A stretch of DNA of 64,000 bases from an uncultured Polaribacter sp. (GTDB lineage: Bacteria; Bacteroidota; Bacteroidia; Flavobacteriales; Flavobacteriaceae): NCBI RefSeq assembly GCF_947500975.1, contig NZ_CANMUE010000007.1:124001-188000 (forward strand), written 5' to 3'. A model generated the notes under the pieces. The model was not told the origin of the DNA. It did no database searches and saw only the letters and a program-made list of their open reading frames with translations. Numbering within the stretch: position 1 is the first letter of the stretch; each line of letters begins with the position of its first letter. The position numbers and the translations under genes are program-made. Shown here piece by piece: positions 1-8,996 of the stretch.

Positions 1-58
1 TAAAGTATTTAATGATAGTGAGGTTTTTACAACTAAGTTCTTAAAAGGAAATAACTAA
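1..58 (+). CDS. C-terminal tail of an upstream gene (partial)
   Basis: An open frame enters from the left edge and ends at a TAA at 56-58; the visible tail reads KVFNDSEVFTTKFLKGNN. The stop overlaps the ATG of the next gene by one base (TAATG), which suggests translational coupling and a shared transcript. Nothing about its function can be read from 18 residues. The case rests on the overlap and the lack of stops, so it could be chance. Confidence 0.4.
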   Translation, partial: KVFNDSEVFTTKFLKGNN

Positions 59-462
59 TGAGGTATATGTTTCTATTAATGATGTTAGGATTTTTAGGAT
101 GTAAATCAATTAGAATTGATAATGCTCAAAAAAAGTATTTTAAAAAAGGTATAAAGCAAGGGAAAGATTATATTAATTATTCTTTTAAAATAACCTCAGA
201 TAAGGAATTTATTGTGAAAAATATATCATTAGAAAATAACCCTGAAAAGTTAGAGTATTTTTATAAGAACGAAAAAGGAGAATCTTCCTTTCAAATGATG
301 AACCCTTTTCCAAAAGGTACGTATATTTTTAAATTTAAAACTTATACTTTAGGAAATTTTTCTAAAAATGAGTTTTTAATATTTGATTATATTATTAATG
401 GAAAAAAACTTCAAAAAAAAACCACTATAATAAGTGATGAAATTAAACATATAAATAAATAA
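58..462 (+). CDS. Small hypothetical lipoprotein
   Basis: 134 residues beginning with a short hydrophobic signal and a lipobox-like LGFLGC, so the mature protein would start at Cys15 and be lipid-anchored. The rest is Lys/Phe/Tyr-rich and looks like a small beta-type domain (about 115 residues), with no motif I recognise. The start is fixed by the one-base overlap with the preceding frame. It is probably the last gene of an operon entering from the left: 195 bp of noncoding sequence with a weak hairpin separates it from the ABC operon. Function unknown. Confidence 0.6.
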   Translation: MRYMFLLMMLGFLGCKSIRIDNAQKKYFKKGIKQGKDYINYSFKITSDKEFIVKNISLENNPEKLEYFYKNEKGESSFQMMNPFPKGTYIFKFKTYTLGNFSKNEFLIFDYIINGKKLQKKTTIISDEIKHINK

Positions 463-480
463 GATTTAGCTTTTTAAACG

Positions 481-502
481 ATGCTTAAAAGCATAATTTT
501 TT
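481..502 (+). terminator. Weak hairpin with T-run
   Basis: ATGCTT and AAGCAT form a short perfect inverted repeat with a tiny loop, followed by a run of T. It lies just after the lipoprotein stop. The stem is short, so this is a weak call. Confidence 0.35.
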
Positions 503-657
503 TATATATTTTTTGATTTTATAAATATTTAAAAATTTTATAAAAACCTTGTAACATTATTTTATTTGAAGCGTCTTATATTAGTATTTAAGTTTTAAAA
601 TAAAATTAATAAAACTGTAACTTACTTAAGTCATTTTTGCTTAAAATTAACTAACCA

Positions 658-1350
658 ATGATTAAAATAGAAAAACTCCATAAATCCTATCCAATAGGAA
701 AAGATTCTTTACATGTTTTAAAAGGGATAGATCTTCATATAAAAGAAGGAGAGTTTGTTTCAATTATGGGATCTTCAGGTTCTGGTAAATCTACATTGTT
801 AAATATTGTTGGTCTATTAGATGGTCATGATGAAGGAAATTATTTTTTAAATGGACAGTTAATTAAAGACTTAAATGAAAAAAAAGCAGCAATTCTTAGA
901 AACAAATTTTTAGGTTTTGTTTTTCAATCATTTAATTTAATCTCATATAAAACAGCTTTAGAAAACGTTGCACTTCCTTTGTATTATAAAGGGATGAAAA
1001 GAAAAGAACGTTTGGTTATTGCTTTAGAATATTTAGAAAAAGTAGGTTTAAAAGATTGGGCAAACCATTTACCAAATGAACTCTCTGGTGGTCAAAAACA
1101 ACGTGTTGCAATAGCAAGAGCCTTGGTAACAAAGCCAAAAGTAGTTTTGGCAGATGAGCCAACAGGAGCATTAGATTCTACAACTACAGATAACGTTATG
1201 GACTTGTTAAGAGATATTAATAATGAAGGAATGACTGTTTTTGTAATTACACACGAAGAAGAAGTTGCAGAGCAAACAAAAAGAATTGTTCGTTTAAAAG
1301 ACGGTGTAATTATAAGCGATGAATATACAAAAGCCAATAAAACAGTTTAA
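658..1350 (+). CDS. ABC transporter ATP-binding protein, MacB/LolD type
   Basis: A 230-residue stand-alone nucleotide-binding domain. Walker A GSSGSGKST is at residues 38-46, the Q-loop Gln at about 90, the signature LSGGQ at 142-146, Walker B VVLADE at 162-167 and the switch His at about 199, all intact. Length and motif context fit the LolD/MacB branch that energises FtsX-type permeases rather than importers. Two such permeases and a periplasmic adaptor follow at 2-15 bp spacing, so it is the ATPase of a tripartite envelope export machine working from the inner membrane. The substrate (macrolide, peptide, lipoprotein or other) cannot be read from the sequence. Confidence 0.93.
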   Translation: MIKIEKLHKSYPIGKDSLHVLKGIDLHIKEGEFVSIMGSSGSGKSTLLNIVGLLDGHDEGNYFLNGQLIKDLNEKKAAILRNKFLGFVFQSFNLISYKTALENVALPLYYKGMKRKERLVIALEYLEKVGLKDWANHLPNELSGGQKQRVAIARALVTKPKVVLADEPTGALDSTTTDNVMDLLRDINNEGMTVFVITHEEEVAEQTKRIVRLKDGVIISDEYTKANKTV

Positions 1351-1352
1351 TT

Positions 1353-2585
1353 ATGTTTGATTTAGACAGGTGGAGAGAAATATTTCAAAGTATTAATAAA
1401 AACAAATTACGTTCTGTAATGTCTGGTTTTACGGTAGCTTTTGCAATTTTACTTTTTACATTGTTATTTGGTGTTGCTAATGGTCTTGGTAATTTTTTTA
1501 AAGGCGCATTTGCAGATGACGCTCAGAATTCTATGTTTGTTCGTGTCTGGAAAACATCTAAACCATATAAAGGGTTACAAACTGGAAGAAGAGTACAATT
1601 AAAAAATGCAGATTATGACTTTGTTGCAGATGAATATGAAAGTAAAATTGAATATCAATCTGCTAGAATTTATAAGAATTTTTCAATAAAATATAAAAGC
1701 GAAGCAAGTAATTATAATATTAGAGCAGTAAATCCAGACCATCAATTTTTAGAAAAAACAATTATTGATGAAGGTAGATATTTAAATGAGAGAGATTTAA
1801 AAGAAAAGTCTAAAGTTATTGTTATAGGTCGTTTAGTAAAAAAAGATTTATTTGGAGAAAAGCCTGCTTTAGGAAAAAGAGTAAATGTGAATGGGAGTTC
1901 TTTTTTAATTATAGGTGTTTTTTCTGATGAAGGAGGTGACAATGAAGAACGTATGGCATATATGCCAGTTACTACAGCTCAAATGATGTATGGTAATAAC
2001 GATTACATTAGTCAGATAAATTTAGGTTATAATCCAAATTTAAGTACAGATGCAGCAATTGCTTTTGGTAATAAAATGGAGCGTGATTTACGTAAAAGAA
2101 TGGATATTCATCCAGATGATCAAAGTGCATTATCAGTAAGGAATATGGCAGAAGCAAATAAGTTTATTAGTACTGTAATGCTTGCCTTATTTTTTATAAT
2201 AACTTTTATTGGTTCCGGTACTTTAATAGCTGGTATTATAGGTATTTCTAATATTATGATTTTTGTAATTAAAGAAAGAACCAAAGAGTTTGGAATTAGA
2301 AAAGCACTTGGTGCAAAACCAGGATCAATAGTTGCAATGGTTGTACAAGAGTCTGTATTAATCACCACCATTGCAGGTTATATTGGCTTATCATTAGGAA
2401 CTTATATTTTAAGCTTAATAGGTAATAGTTTAGAAGAAGATTATTTTATAAAAGACCCAAGTGTAAGTCCAGGAATTGTAATAGGAGCAACAGTTGTGTT
2501 AATTTTTTCAGGATTAATTGCAGGTTATTTACCCGCAAAAAGAGCAGCAAATATTAAACCAATTGTAGCATTAAGAGCAGACTAA
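1353..2585 (+). CDS. ABC transporter permease, MacB/FtsX family (first)
   Basis: 410 residues with the MacB layout: an N-terminal membrane helix (about 20-45), a large periplasmic MacB_PCD-type domain, then three C-terminal helices with the FtsX signature (ERTKEFGIRKALGAKP between helices, PAKRAANIKPIVALR at the end). It starts 2 bp after the ATPase stop and ends 2 bp before a paralogous permease. The two are similar in layout but divergent in sequence, so the transporter is probably a permease heterodimer on one ATPase homodimer. This mechanotransmitter family drives periplasmic events rather than moving solute through the membrane channel. Confidence 0.9.
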   Translation: MFDLDRWREIFQSINKNKLRSVMSGFTVAFAILLFTLLFGVANGLGNFFKGAFADDAQNSMFVRVWKTSKPYKGLQTGRRVQLKNADYDFVADEYESKIEYQSARIYKNFSIKYKSEASNYNIRAVNPDHQFLEKTIIDEGRYLNERDLKEKSKVIVIGRLVKKDLFGEKPALGKRVNVNGSSFLIIGVFSDEGGDNEERMAYMPVTTAQMMYGNNDYISQINLGYNPNLSTDAAIAFGNKMERDLRKRMDIHPDDQSALSVRNMAEANKFISTVMLALFFIITFIGSGTLIAGIIGISNIMIFVIKERTKEFGIRKALGAKPGSIVAMVVQESVLITTIAGYIGLSLGTYILSLIGNSLEEDYFIKDPSVSPGIVIGATVVLIFSGLIAGYLPAKRAANIKPIVALRAD

Positions 2586-2587
2586 TT

Positions 2588-3832
2588 ATGAAGTTTTTAT
2601 TCGATTCAGATACTTGGCAAGAAATTTACGGAAGCATTCGTAAAAATAAAATTAGAACTGCAATTACAATAATTGGTGTTTTATGGGGTATTTTCTTATT
2701 GGTAGTTTTATTAGGATCTGCAAGGGGTTTAGAGAACAGTTTTAATAAATTATTTGGAAACTTTGCAACCAACAGCGTTTTTGTTTGGACCCAATCTACA
2801 GATACACCTTTTAAAGGTTTTCAAAAAGGTAGAAGATTTAGTTTAACAATGAATGATATTAAAGTTTTAAAATCTGAATATTCTGACGAGATTAAATTAC
2901 TAGCGCCAAGAAATCAAACCAATAATCTAATTATAAAAGATTTTAAGTCAGGCAATTTTAGAGTTAGTGGAGACTATCCTGTTTTAGATCAAATTCAGAA
3001 AAAACAACTGATATATGGTCGTTTTTTAAACTCAAATGATATTGAAAATACAGCAAAAGTTACTGCAATATCAGAAGATATGTACAAACAGTTGTTTGAT
3101 AAAGATGAAATGCCAATAGGTCAATTTATAAAAATTAATAGTATTAGTTTTCAGGTAATTGGAGTTTACAAACCATCTAATACAATAGATTTTGATGGAG
3201 ATTGTGCATATATACCATTTACAACTTTCAAAAAAGTATACAACACAGCCAATAAAGTAGATTGGATGATGATTACTGCTAACGAAGGTACCAATATTGA
3301 GCAGATGGAAAGTGATGTTTTGCTTACTTTAAAAGGACTTCATAAAGTACATCCAGAAGATGAAAGAGCTTTTGGTAGTGCTAATCTTGGTAAAGAAATA
3401 GGAAAAGTAACAGGTTTTTTAACAGGAATGCAATTTTTAACATGGTTTGTGGGTATTGCCACATTAATTGCAGGAGTTTTTGCAATTGGTAATATTCTTT
3501 TAATTACTGTAAAAGAGCGTACTAAGGAAATAGGAATACGAAGAGCATTAGGAGCAACACCTAAAAGTATTCGTCAGCAAATAATTTTAGAATCAGTTTT
3601 CTTAACAACAATTGCAGGAATGCTGGGTATTATTTTTGGAGGTCTTGTTTTGTTTGGAATTGATTCAGCAATTGGACAAGGAGATGAAGCTGTTTTAATA
3701 AATCCAACAGTAAATATTCCAATTATTTTAATAGCATTTGTCACGTTAATAATATTAGGAACTTTAATAGGATTAATTCCTGCACACATGGCAACAATAG
3801 TCAAACCAATAGAAGCATTAAGAGAAGAATAA
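2588..3832 (+). CDS. ABC transporter permease, MacB/FtsX family (second)
   Basis: 414 residues, paralogue of the preceding permease: N-terminal helix (about 20-45), periplasmic domain, three C-terminal helices, FtsX-type ERTKEIGIRRALGATP and a closing PAHMATIVKPIEALREE. Its loop and the terminal PxxxAxxxxPIxALR motif match the coupling regions that touch the ATPase. Neighbour spacing is 2 bp upstream and 15 bp to the adaptor downstream, consistent with a four-gene operon. Two non-identical permease genes in tandem are common for MacB-like systems in Bacteroidota. Substrate unknown. Confidence 0.9.
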   Translation: MKFLFDSDTWQEIYGSIRKNKIRTAITIIGVLWGIFLLVVLLGSARGLENSFNKLFGNFATNSVFVWTQSTDTPFKGFQKGRRFSLTMNDIKVLKSEYSDEIKLLAPRNQTNNLIIKDFKSGNFRVSGDYPVLDQIQKKQLIYGRFLNSNDIENTAKVTAISEDMYKQLFDKDEMPIGQFIKINSISFQVIGVYKPSNTIDFDGDCAYIPFTTFKKVYNTANKVDWMMITANEGTNIEQMESDVLLTLKGLHKVHPEDERAFGSANLGKEIGKVTGFLTGMQFLTWFVGIATLIAGVFAIGNILLITVKERTKEIGIRRALGATPKSIRQQIILESVFLTTIAGMLGIIFGGLVLFGIDSAIGQGDEAVLINPTVNIPIILIAFVTLIILGTLIGLIPAHMATIVKPIEALREE

Positions 3833-3847
3833 AACAATCAACAAATC

Positions 3848-4951
3848 ATGAGTAAAAAAGCAAAAATTATTTTAATTATTATCGGAATATTATTCGTAGC
3901 TGCATTAATTTGGTTCGGTAAAAAGAACAAAAAGAGTATTGTAGAATACGAAACTGAAACACCTTTTAAAACAACTATTGTTAAGAAAACTGTTGCTACA
4001 GGTAAAGTTACACCTTTAGAAGAAATAGATATTAAACCTCAGATTACTGGTATAATAGATAAAATTATGTTACTAGAAGGAGCTACAGTTAAAAAGGGAG
4101 ATTTAATTGCTACAGTTAGAGTTGTACCTAATGAGCAATCTTTAATTAGTGCAAAAGGTAGAGTAGATAATATTTTAATTCGTTTAAATAACTCAAAAGT
4201 TTCTTATGAAAGAAATAAAAATCTTTTTGAAAAAGGTGTTATTTCTAGAGCAGAATTTGAGGCCGTAGAACTTACTTACAATCAATCTAAGCAAGAGTTG
4301 AGAAATGCTCAAAATGATTATCAAATCATTAAAAAAGGTTCTTCAGGTTCTGGGGCGTCTGCTAACACAAATATTGTTGCACAAATGTCTGGTACAATTT
4401 TAGAAATACCTGTTAAAGAAGGAGACCAAGTAATACAATCAAATAACTTTAATGCAGGTACTACAATTGCTTCAATTGCAGATATGAGTAAAATGATTTT
4501 TGAAGGAAAAGTTGATGAGTCTGAAGTTGGAAAATTAAAGAATGGTAGTAATATTGACATTTCCATTGGTGCAATTGAAAATGTGAAATTTCCAGCAAAA
4601 TTAAACTTCATTGCTCCAAAAGGAACTGAAGAAGGTGGAGCTGTACAATTTAAAATTAAAGCTGATGTTTCTTTAGATGATAAATATTTTATTAGAGCTG
4701 GTTACAGTGCAAATGCTGATATCGTTTTAGAAAAAAAAGATAGTGTTTTATCTATAAAAGAGGCGTTATTAAAGTTTGATAAGAAAACAGAAGAACCTTA
4801 TGTAGAAGTTAAAAATACAGAAGGTAAGTTTGATAAAAAAACTCTAAAATTAGGAATTTCTGATGGTGTAAATGTTGAAGTTTTAGAAGGTGTCACTACA
4901 GAAGATGAAATTAAAATTTGGAATAAAGTTTCTAAAGATAAAGATAACTAA
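3848..4951 (+). CDS. Periplasmic adaptor (MacA/HlyD-like membrane fusion protein)
   Basis: 367 residues. One N-terminal membrane anchor (residues about 5-24, IILIIIGILFVAALIWFG), then the split lipoyl/biotinyl domain (PLEEIDIKPQITGIIDKI and, after the hairpin, MSGTILEIPVKEGDQV), a coiled-coil hairpin in between, and beta-barrel and membrane-proximal domains. This is the adaptor that links the MacB-like transporter to a TolC-type outer-membrane channel. No TolC gene sits in this operon, so the channel must come from elsewhere; the TolC at 14604 belongs to another exporter. Last gene of the operon, followed directly by a strong terminator. Confidence 0.9.
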   Translation: MSKKAKIILIIIGILFVAALIWFGKKNKKSIVEYETETPFKTTIVKKTVATGKVTPLEEIDIKPQITGIIDKIMLLEGATVKKGDLIATVRVVPNEQSLISAKGRVDNILIRLNNSKVSYERNKNLFEKGVISRAEFEAVELTYNQSKQELRNAQNDYQIIKKGSSGSGASANTNIVAQMSGTILEIPVKEGDQVIQSNNFNAGTTIASIADMSKMIFEGKVDESEVGKLKNGSNIDISIGAIENVKFPAKLNFIAPKGTEEGGAVQFKIKADVSLDDKYFIRAGYSANADIVLEKKDSVLSIKEALLKFDKKTEEPYVEVKNTEGKFDKKTLKLGISDGVNVEVLEGVTTEDEIKIWNKVSKDKDN

Positions 4952-4974
4952 AAGTGAAAAGTTAAATAAAAAAA

Positions 4975-5001
4975 GGAACTCAAATTGAGTTCCTTTTTTT
5001 T
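4975..5001 (+). terminator. Intrinsic terminator of the ABC export operon
   Basis: GGAACTCAA and TTGAGTTCC form a perfect inverted repeat around one or a few loop bases, followed by eight T. It lies 23 bp after the adaptor stop and marks the operon end. Confidence 0.88.
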
Positions 5002-5151
5002 GTGCTATTATTTTGATTAATTATGATTTTTGTAAACTTTATTAAGAAAGAATACGGATTCTAAATACTTGCCTACAGTTTCTAATCTGTAAATTAACCC
5101 CATAATCAATTATGATAGTTTTGAAGTATAAATACTTTAAAATTATAAATT

Positions 5152-6513
5152 ATGGAAAAACAACCACCAAACAAATTTTTGCATTGGATTAAAACATCAA
5201 CAACATCTAGAATGATAATGATAGGCTTTTTAAGCTTTATCTTAATGATTCCTTTGATGTTTATAGAGAGTTTGATTCGAGAACGTTCTTACCATCAAAA
5301 AGATGTAGTAAATGAAATTAGTAAACAATGGGGTAATGAAGTAGCCGTTTATGGGCCAGTCTTAGAGGTACCATACAAGGTTTTTAGAAAAAAAACAATT
5401 ACAAATAAAAAAACAAAAGAGGTTTCTACAGAAATAATTGAAGAAATTAAATATGGTTATTTTTTTCCTGATAAGTTAAATGTTAATTCAAATATAAATC
5501 CAGAGCAGAAGAAAAGAGGTATATACTCTGCAGCAGTTTTTAATAGTGATATATTAATTAATGGAGAATTTAAAAATTTAAATTTTGGGAAAGTTGAAGT
5601 TGAAAAGGAAAATGTTTTATGGAATAAATCTAAAATTATATTTAAAACTACAAACGTAAAAGGGATAAATACGAACCTTTCAATTAAAATGGATGATAAA
5701 GAATATGGTTTATCATCAGTAGCTTCAAATAAATCTAGAGAATATGGTTTTTATACCTTAGAGAGTAATTATATACCAATTAATAAGCTTCAAAAAATAG
5801 ATAAAATGATGTCTTTTTCTTTAGCCTTTAAAGTTAGAGGGAGCAAAGAGGTTCGTTTTATTCCTATTGGTAAAGAAACAAATGCACAAATAACTTCTAG
5901 TTGGAAAACAGCTAATTTTATGGGAGATTTTTTACCCTATAATCCAGATAAAATTAAAGAAAACGGATTTGATGCTAAGTGGAAAATTTTAGATATAAAT
6001 AGACCATTTGCTCAAGAACATTTTGATGGATTACCACAATTAAGAGAGTTTAATTTTGGAGTAAATTTTAAAATTCCTGTAGATGAATATCAAAAGAGTT
6101 TACGATCTGCAAAATATGGTTTTTTAGTAATCAGTTTAACGTTTTTAATCTTCTTTTTAATACAAACAATTAGTAAAATACACATGCATCCATTTCAATA
6201 TTTAATGATTGGTTTGGCACTTTTAATGTTTTACACTTTATTAGTTTCAATTTCGGAGCATAGTAACTTTTTAAAAGCGTACACAATAGCAACTTTATCG
6301 GTTATTAGTTTGATTACATTTTATTCTAAAAGCATTTTAAAAAGCATCAAATTTATGTTATTTGTCTTTCTATCATTATCAATTTTGTATGCTTTTATAT
6401 TTGTTATTATTCAATTAGAAAGTTATGCGTTATTAGTTGGAAGTATTGGTTTATTTATAATATTAGCAATAATTATGTTAGTTTCTAGAAAAATAGACTG
6501 GTCTAAGAGTTAG
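5152..6513 (+). CDS. creD: CreD-like inner-membrane protein
   Basis: 453 residues matching the CreD family in layout. A short cytoplasmic start, one membrane helix (about 20-42, MIMIGFLSFILMIPLMFIESLI), and a long periplasmic domain of about 270 residues with the family-typical start (RSYHQKDVVNEISKQWG, VYGPVLEVPY) are followed by six closely packed C-terminal helices (about 320-450). In enterobacteria CreD belongs to the CreBC regulon and affects envelope integrity and colicin tolerance; the molecular activity is not established. No regulator gene adjoins it here. A small palindrome (CATAATCAATTATG, 5101-5114) lies upstream and could be an operator. Monocistronic, with a strong terminator after it. 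Confidence 0.88.
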   Translation: MEKQPPNKFLHWIKTSTTSRMIMIGFLSFILMIPLMFIESLIRERSYHQKDVVNEISKQWGNEVAVYGPVLEVPYKVFRKKTITNKKTKEVSTEIIEEIKYGYFFPDKLNVNSNINPEQKKRGIYSAAVFNSDILINGEFKNLNFGKVEVEKENVLWNKSKIIFKTTNVKGINTNLSIKMDDKEYGLSSVASNKSREYGFYTLESNYIPINKLQKIDKMMSFSLAFKVRGSKEVRFIPIGKETNAQITSSWKTANFMGDFLPYNPDKIKENGFDAKWKILDINRPFAQEHFDGLPQLREFNFGVNFKIPVDEYQKSLRSAKYGFLVISLTFLIFFLIQTISKIHMHPFQYLMIGLALLMFYTLLVSISEHSNFLKAYTIATLSVISLITFYSKSILKSIKFMLFVFLSLSILYAFIFVIIQLESYALLVGSIGLFIILAIIMLVSRKIDWSKS

Positions 6514-6530
6514 TTATTTTTAAAAAAGAG

Positions 6531-6559
6531 AGTACAAGAATTAGTCTTATTCTTGTACT
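6531..6559. terminator. Bidirectional terminator between convergent genes
   Basis: AGTACAAGAAT and ATTCTTGTACT form a perfect 11-bp stem with a 7-nt loop, with A-run on the left and T-run on the right. It lies between the convergent creD and DUF1853 genes and can stop transcription both ways. Confidence 0.88.
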
Positions 6560-6563
6560 TTTT

Positions 6564-7397
6564 TTACCACCAAACTAAAAAGAATTTTTCAATTTCTCCA
6601 TTTTCTTTTTTAAGCCAACAAAGGGGAGAAAATTGTCTGTTTAAAAATTCATTTATTGTTTCTTTAAAATTATTAAAAGTTAGCCAATTTACATTTTGAT
6701 GCGGAACTAATAACCAATCTTTTTTAATAGGAATATAAAATTTACAATTATTAAAATTTAACAGTTGTTTGATGTTTATATAAAAACCAGTTATAGCATC
6801 AGAATTAAGCTGTTTTAATTCAATATTTCTATTTAAAAAAGGAAGAAATAATTGCGCTTTAAAATAGACTTGTTGCTCAATATTTTCTGATTTTAAATTG
6901 ATAGATTCTAAATATTTCCTACAAGAAGAAGAGTAGAGAAGAGGTAATTGTTTTTCTTTAAGCTTATCTAATTTTTTAGTCAAACTATCTTTTCTATTTG
7001 GCCCTATAAAATGTGAAATTTCATCATTCCCAACAGAGGCATCAAACAAATAAAACTTATAAATAACTTCTAAATGTACTGGTTTTGTATCATTCAAAAT
7101 AAGGAAATCTAATTCTCCCAGCGTTATTTTATTTTTTTGAATTTGTATATTTTCTGATAAAATTTTAATTGACTTTTGTTTTTGCAATTGATAAGAAACA
7201 AAGCGTTCTATATACTTACCAAGTCTTAACTTGTCATTTATATCTATATCAATTTTTGTATCGTAGGCTTCAATTTTAAAGTAATTTAAATTATATACAG
7301 CATTGTTTTTCCACAAACAATTTGTTTGTAAAAAACCTTCATATCTTTTTTGAATTTCTTTTGTTTTTTGATGCATAATAAACTCAAAAGTAACCAT
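6564..7397 (-). CDS. DUF1853 family protein, possible PD-(D/E)XK-like fold
   Basis: The protein has the DUF1853 signatures: GELDFL, then HLEVIYKFYL, FIGPNRKDSLTKKLDKLKEKQLPLL, and a C-terminal aromatic-rich domain (PLCWLKKENGEIEKFFLVWW). The central pattern, a conserved Glu, then ELD on one strand and LE plus Lys on the next, resembles a restriction-endonuclease core; nuclease activity is inference only. The open frame extends to a TTG at 7493, overlapping the start of the divergent DUF2461 gene. I prefer the internal ATG at 7397 (or 7376), because it avoids that overlap and the family begins near RYEGFLQTNCLW. Function unknown. Confidence 0.75.
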   Translation of the reverse strand: MVTFEFIMHQKTKEIQKRYEGFLQTNCLWKNNAVYNLNYFKIEAYDTKIDIDINDKLRLGKYIERFVSYQLQKQKSIKILSENIQIQKNKITLGELDFLILNDTKPVHLEVIYKFYLFDASVGNDEISHFIGPNRKDSLTKKLDKLKEKQLPLLYSSSCRKYLESINLKSENIEQQVYFKAQLFLPFLNRNIELKQLNSDAITGFYINIKQLLNFNNCKFYIPIKKDWLLVPHQNVNWLTFNNFKETINEFLNRQFSPLCWLKKENGEIEKFFLVWW

Positions 7398-7487
7398 CTT
7401 TTTTTTAATAAGAATTACAAGTTTTTTATTTAAATCTGTCTCAAAGTTAAAATCTATTTTGTAAATTGAACGTTTAAAATTTATCAA

Positions 7488-8159
7488 ATGCAATTTGAAA
7501 AAACGAGTTTACAGTATTTAAAAGATTTAAAGGAGAATAATAATAGAGATTGGTTTGCAGAAACTAAACCAACATTTAAAATTGCGCAAGATAATGCTAA
7601 AGAATTGTTTGCTGTGATCAGAGAAAATTTAGAAAAGAAAGATGAAATAGATAAATTTAAACTTTTTAGAATTTATAGAGATGTGCGTTTTTCTAAAGAT
7701 AAAACACCTTATCAGCCACATTTTGCAGGATCTTTTTCTAGATTAGGAAAAGAATTAAGAGGTGGTTATTATTTAAGAATTAGACCAGGAGAATCTTTTT
7801 TAGCAGGTGGTTTTTGGGAACCCAACAAAGAAGATTTGTTTAGAATTAGAAAAGAGATTGAACAAGATGCTTCAGAAATTAGAACCATTTTAAAAGATAA
7901 AAACTTTATTAAATATTTTGGAGAAAAGTTTGAAGGAGAGGAATTAAAATCTGCTCCACGAGGTTTTGATAAAGAACATAAAGATATTGATTTATTACGT
8001 AAAAAAGGATTTATAGCTGTTAGAAAATTAACTGATACAGAAGTTTTATCTCCTAACTTTTTAAATGAGATAGACAATAGTTTTAAAGCTTTACGTCCGT
8101 TTTTTAATTTATTTAGTGATATTTTAACCACTAATTTAAATGGAGAATCAATAATATAA
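7488..8159 (+). CDS. DUF2461 family protein
   Basis: 223 residues, full-length for DUF2461 (TIGR02453). It has the hallmark N-terminus LQYLKDLKENNNRDWFAETKPTF, then FRIYRDVRFSKDKTPYQPHFAGSFSR and GGYYLRIRPGESFLAGGFWEP. The family is widespread in Bacteroidota and fungi and has no established biochemical role; no catalytic motif can be named. It is divergent from the DUF1853 gene, so the two starts share a promoter region. Single gene, followed by a perfect hairpin. Confidence 0.9.
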   Translation: MQFEKTSLQYLKDLKENNNRDWFAETKPTFKIAQDNAKELFAVIRENLEKKDEIDKFKLFRIYRDVRFSKDKTPYQPHFAGSFSRLGKELRGGYYLRIRPGESFLAGGFWEPNKEDLFRIRKEIEQDASEIRTILKDKNFIKYFGEKFEGEELKSAPRGFDKEHKDIDLLRKKGFIAVRKLTDTEVLSPNFLNEIDNSFKALRPFFNLFSDILTTNLNGESII

Positions 8160-8161
8160 AA

Positions 8162-8187
8162 AAGAGCTGAAAATCACTTCAGCTCTT
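8162..8187. terminator. Bidirectional terminator
   Basis: AAGAGCTGAA and TTCAGCTCTT form a perfect 10-bp stem with a 6-nt loop, between the convergent DUF2461 and SDR genes. Confidence 0.85.
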
Positions 8188-8199
8188 CTTATTAAATGT

Positions 8200-8949
8200 T
8201 TAAACCTGACTTAAACCACCGTCAACTTCAATTTCAATTCCGTTGATAAAAGATGCATCATCTGAAGCTAAAAATAAAGCTGTTTTTGCAATTTCTTCTG
8301 GTTTACCAAATCTTCCCAAAGGTATTAAACTGGCAAAACTAGTACCCATTTCTTTTACAGCTTTTTCAGGTAATCCCATTTTTTCATAAATAGGAGTTTC
8401 AATTGGCCCTGGCGCAATTGTATTTACTCTAATTCTTCTAGACTTTAATTCAGATGTTAATACTCTTGCATATGATCTTATAGCACCTTTACTTGCAGAG
8501 TAAACCCCTAAGTTTTCAAAACCTTTTTGACTTACAATTGAGCTTGTAAATAAGATTGTACCTCCATCATTTAAATGTGGGATAGCTTCTTTTACAGCTA
8601 ACATTGGCCCTTTTACGTTAATATCAAAAACTTGATTATAATGTTCGGCAGAAATATTTGCTGTTGGTGTTGGAAATGCAACACCTGCGTTTAAATATAG
8701 AATATCAATTTTGCCATATGTATTAACAGCTTTTTTAATTAATGTTTTATTATCATTATAAACCGAAACATCTGCAACAACTGTTATAAAATCGCCTTCT
8801 AATTCTTTAGCTACTTCATCAAGTGCTTCTTTTCTTCTGCCAGATAATACTACTTTTGCACCTTCTTTTAAGAATAGTTTAGCTGTAGATAAACCAATTC
8901 CGCTATTTGCACCTGTAATTACTGCTACTTTGTTTTTTAATTTACTCAT
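8200..8949 (-). CDS. SDR family NAD(P)-dependent oxidoreductase
   Basis: 249 residues from the chosen ATG. Classical short-chain dehydrogenase: nucleotide-binding GANSGIG at 13-19, NAG at about 87-89, the catalytic Ser in the FTSS segment (about 136-137), YSASK with Tyr150 and Lys154, and PGPIETP after it. The Arg pair after the second strand (SGRRK) favours NADP(H). The frame extends 11 codons upstream, but that part contains the palindromic operator at 8964-8983, so translation should begin at 8949. The TetR gene lies just upstream on the same strand, and an almost identical palindrome sits before tetR, so this enzyme is probably the TetR-controlled target. Substrate unknown. Confidence 0.9.
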   Translation of the reverse strand: MSKLKNKVAVITGANSGIGLSTAKLFLKEGAKVVLSGRRKEALDEVAKELEGDFITVVADVSVYNDNKTLIKKAVNTYGKIDILYLNAGVAFPTPTANISAEHYNQVFDINVKGPMLAVKEAIPHLNDGGTILFTSSIVSQKGFENLGVYSASKGAIRSYARVLTSELKSRRIRVNTIAPGPIETPIYEKMGLPEKAVKEMGTSFASLIPLGRFGKPEEIAKTALFLASDDASFINGIEIEVDGGLSQV

Positions 8950-8963
8950 TTTAAATTTGTTTG

Positions 8964-8983
8964 TTTGAAACGTTCGTTTCAAA
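8964..8983. promoter_or_regulatory. Palindromic operator in front of the SDR gene
   Basis: TTTGAAACGTTCGTTTCAAA, a 20-bp near-perfect palindrome 15 bp upstream of the SDR start and 13 bp after the tetR stop. A near copy precedes tetR at 9580-9600. The size and symmetry fit a TetR dimer site. Confidence 0.72.
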
Positions 8984-8996
8984 TTAGATTAAAAAA

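Noticed and set aside
7398..7493. N-terminal extension of the DUF1853 gene to a TTG
   Set aside because: It would overlap the divergent DUF2461 start and adds nothing family-like; the internal ATG is better.
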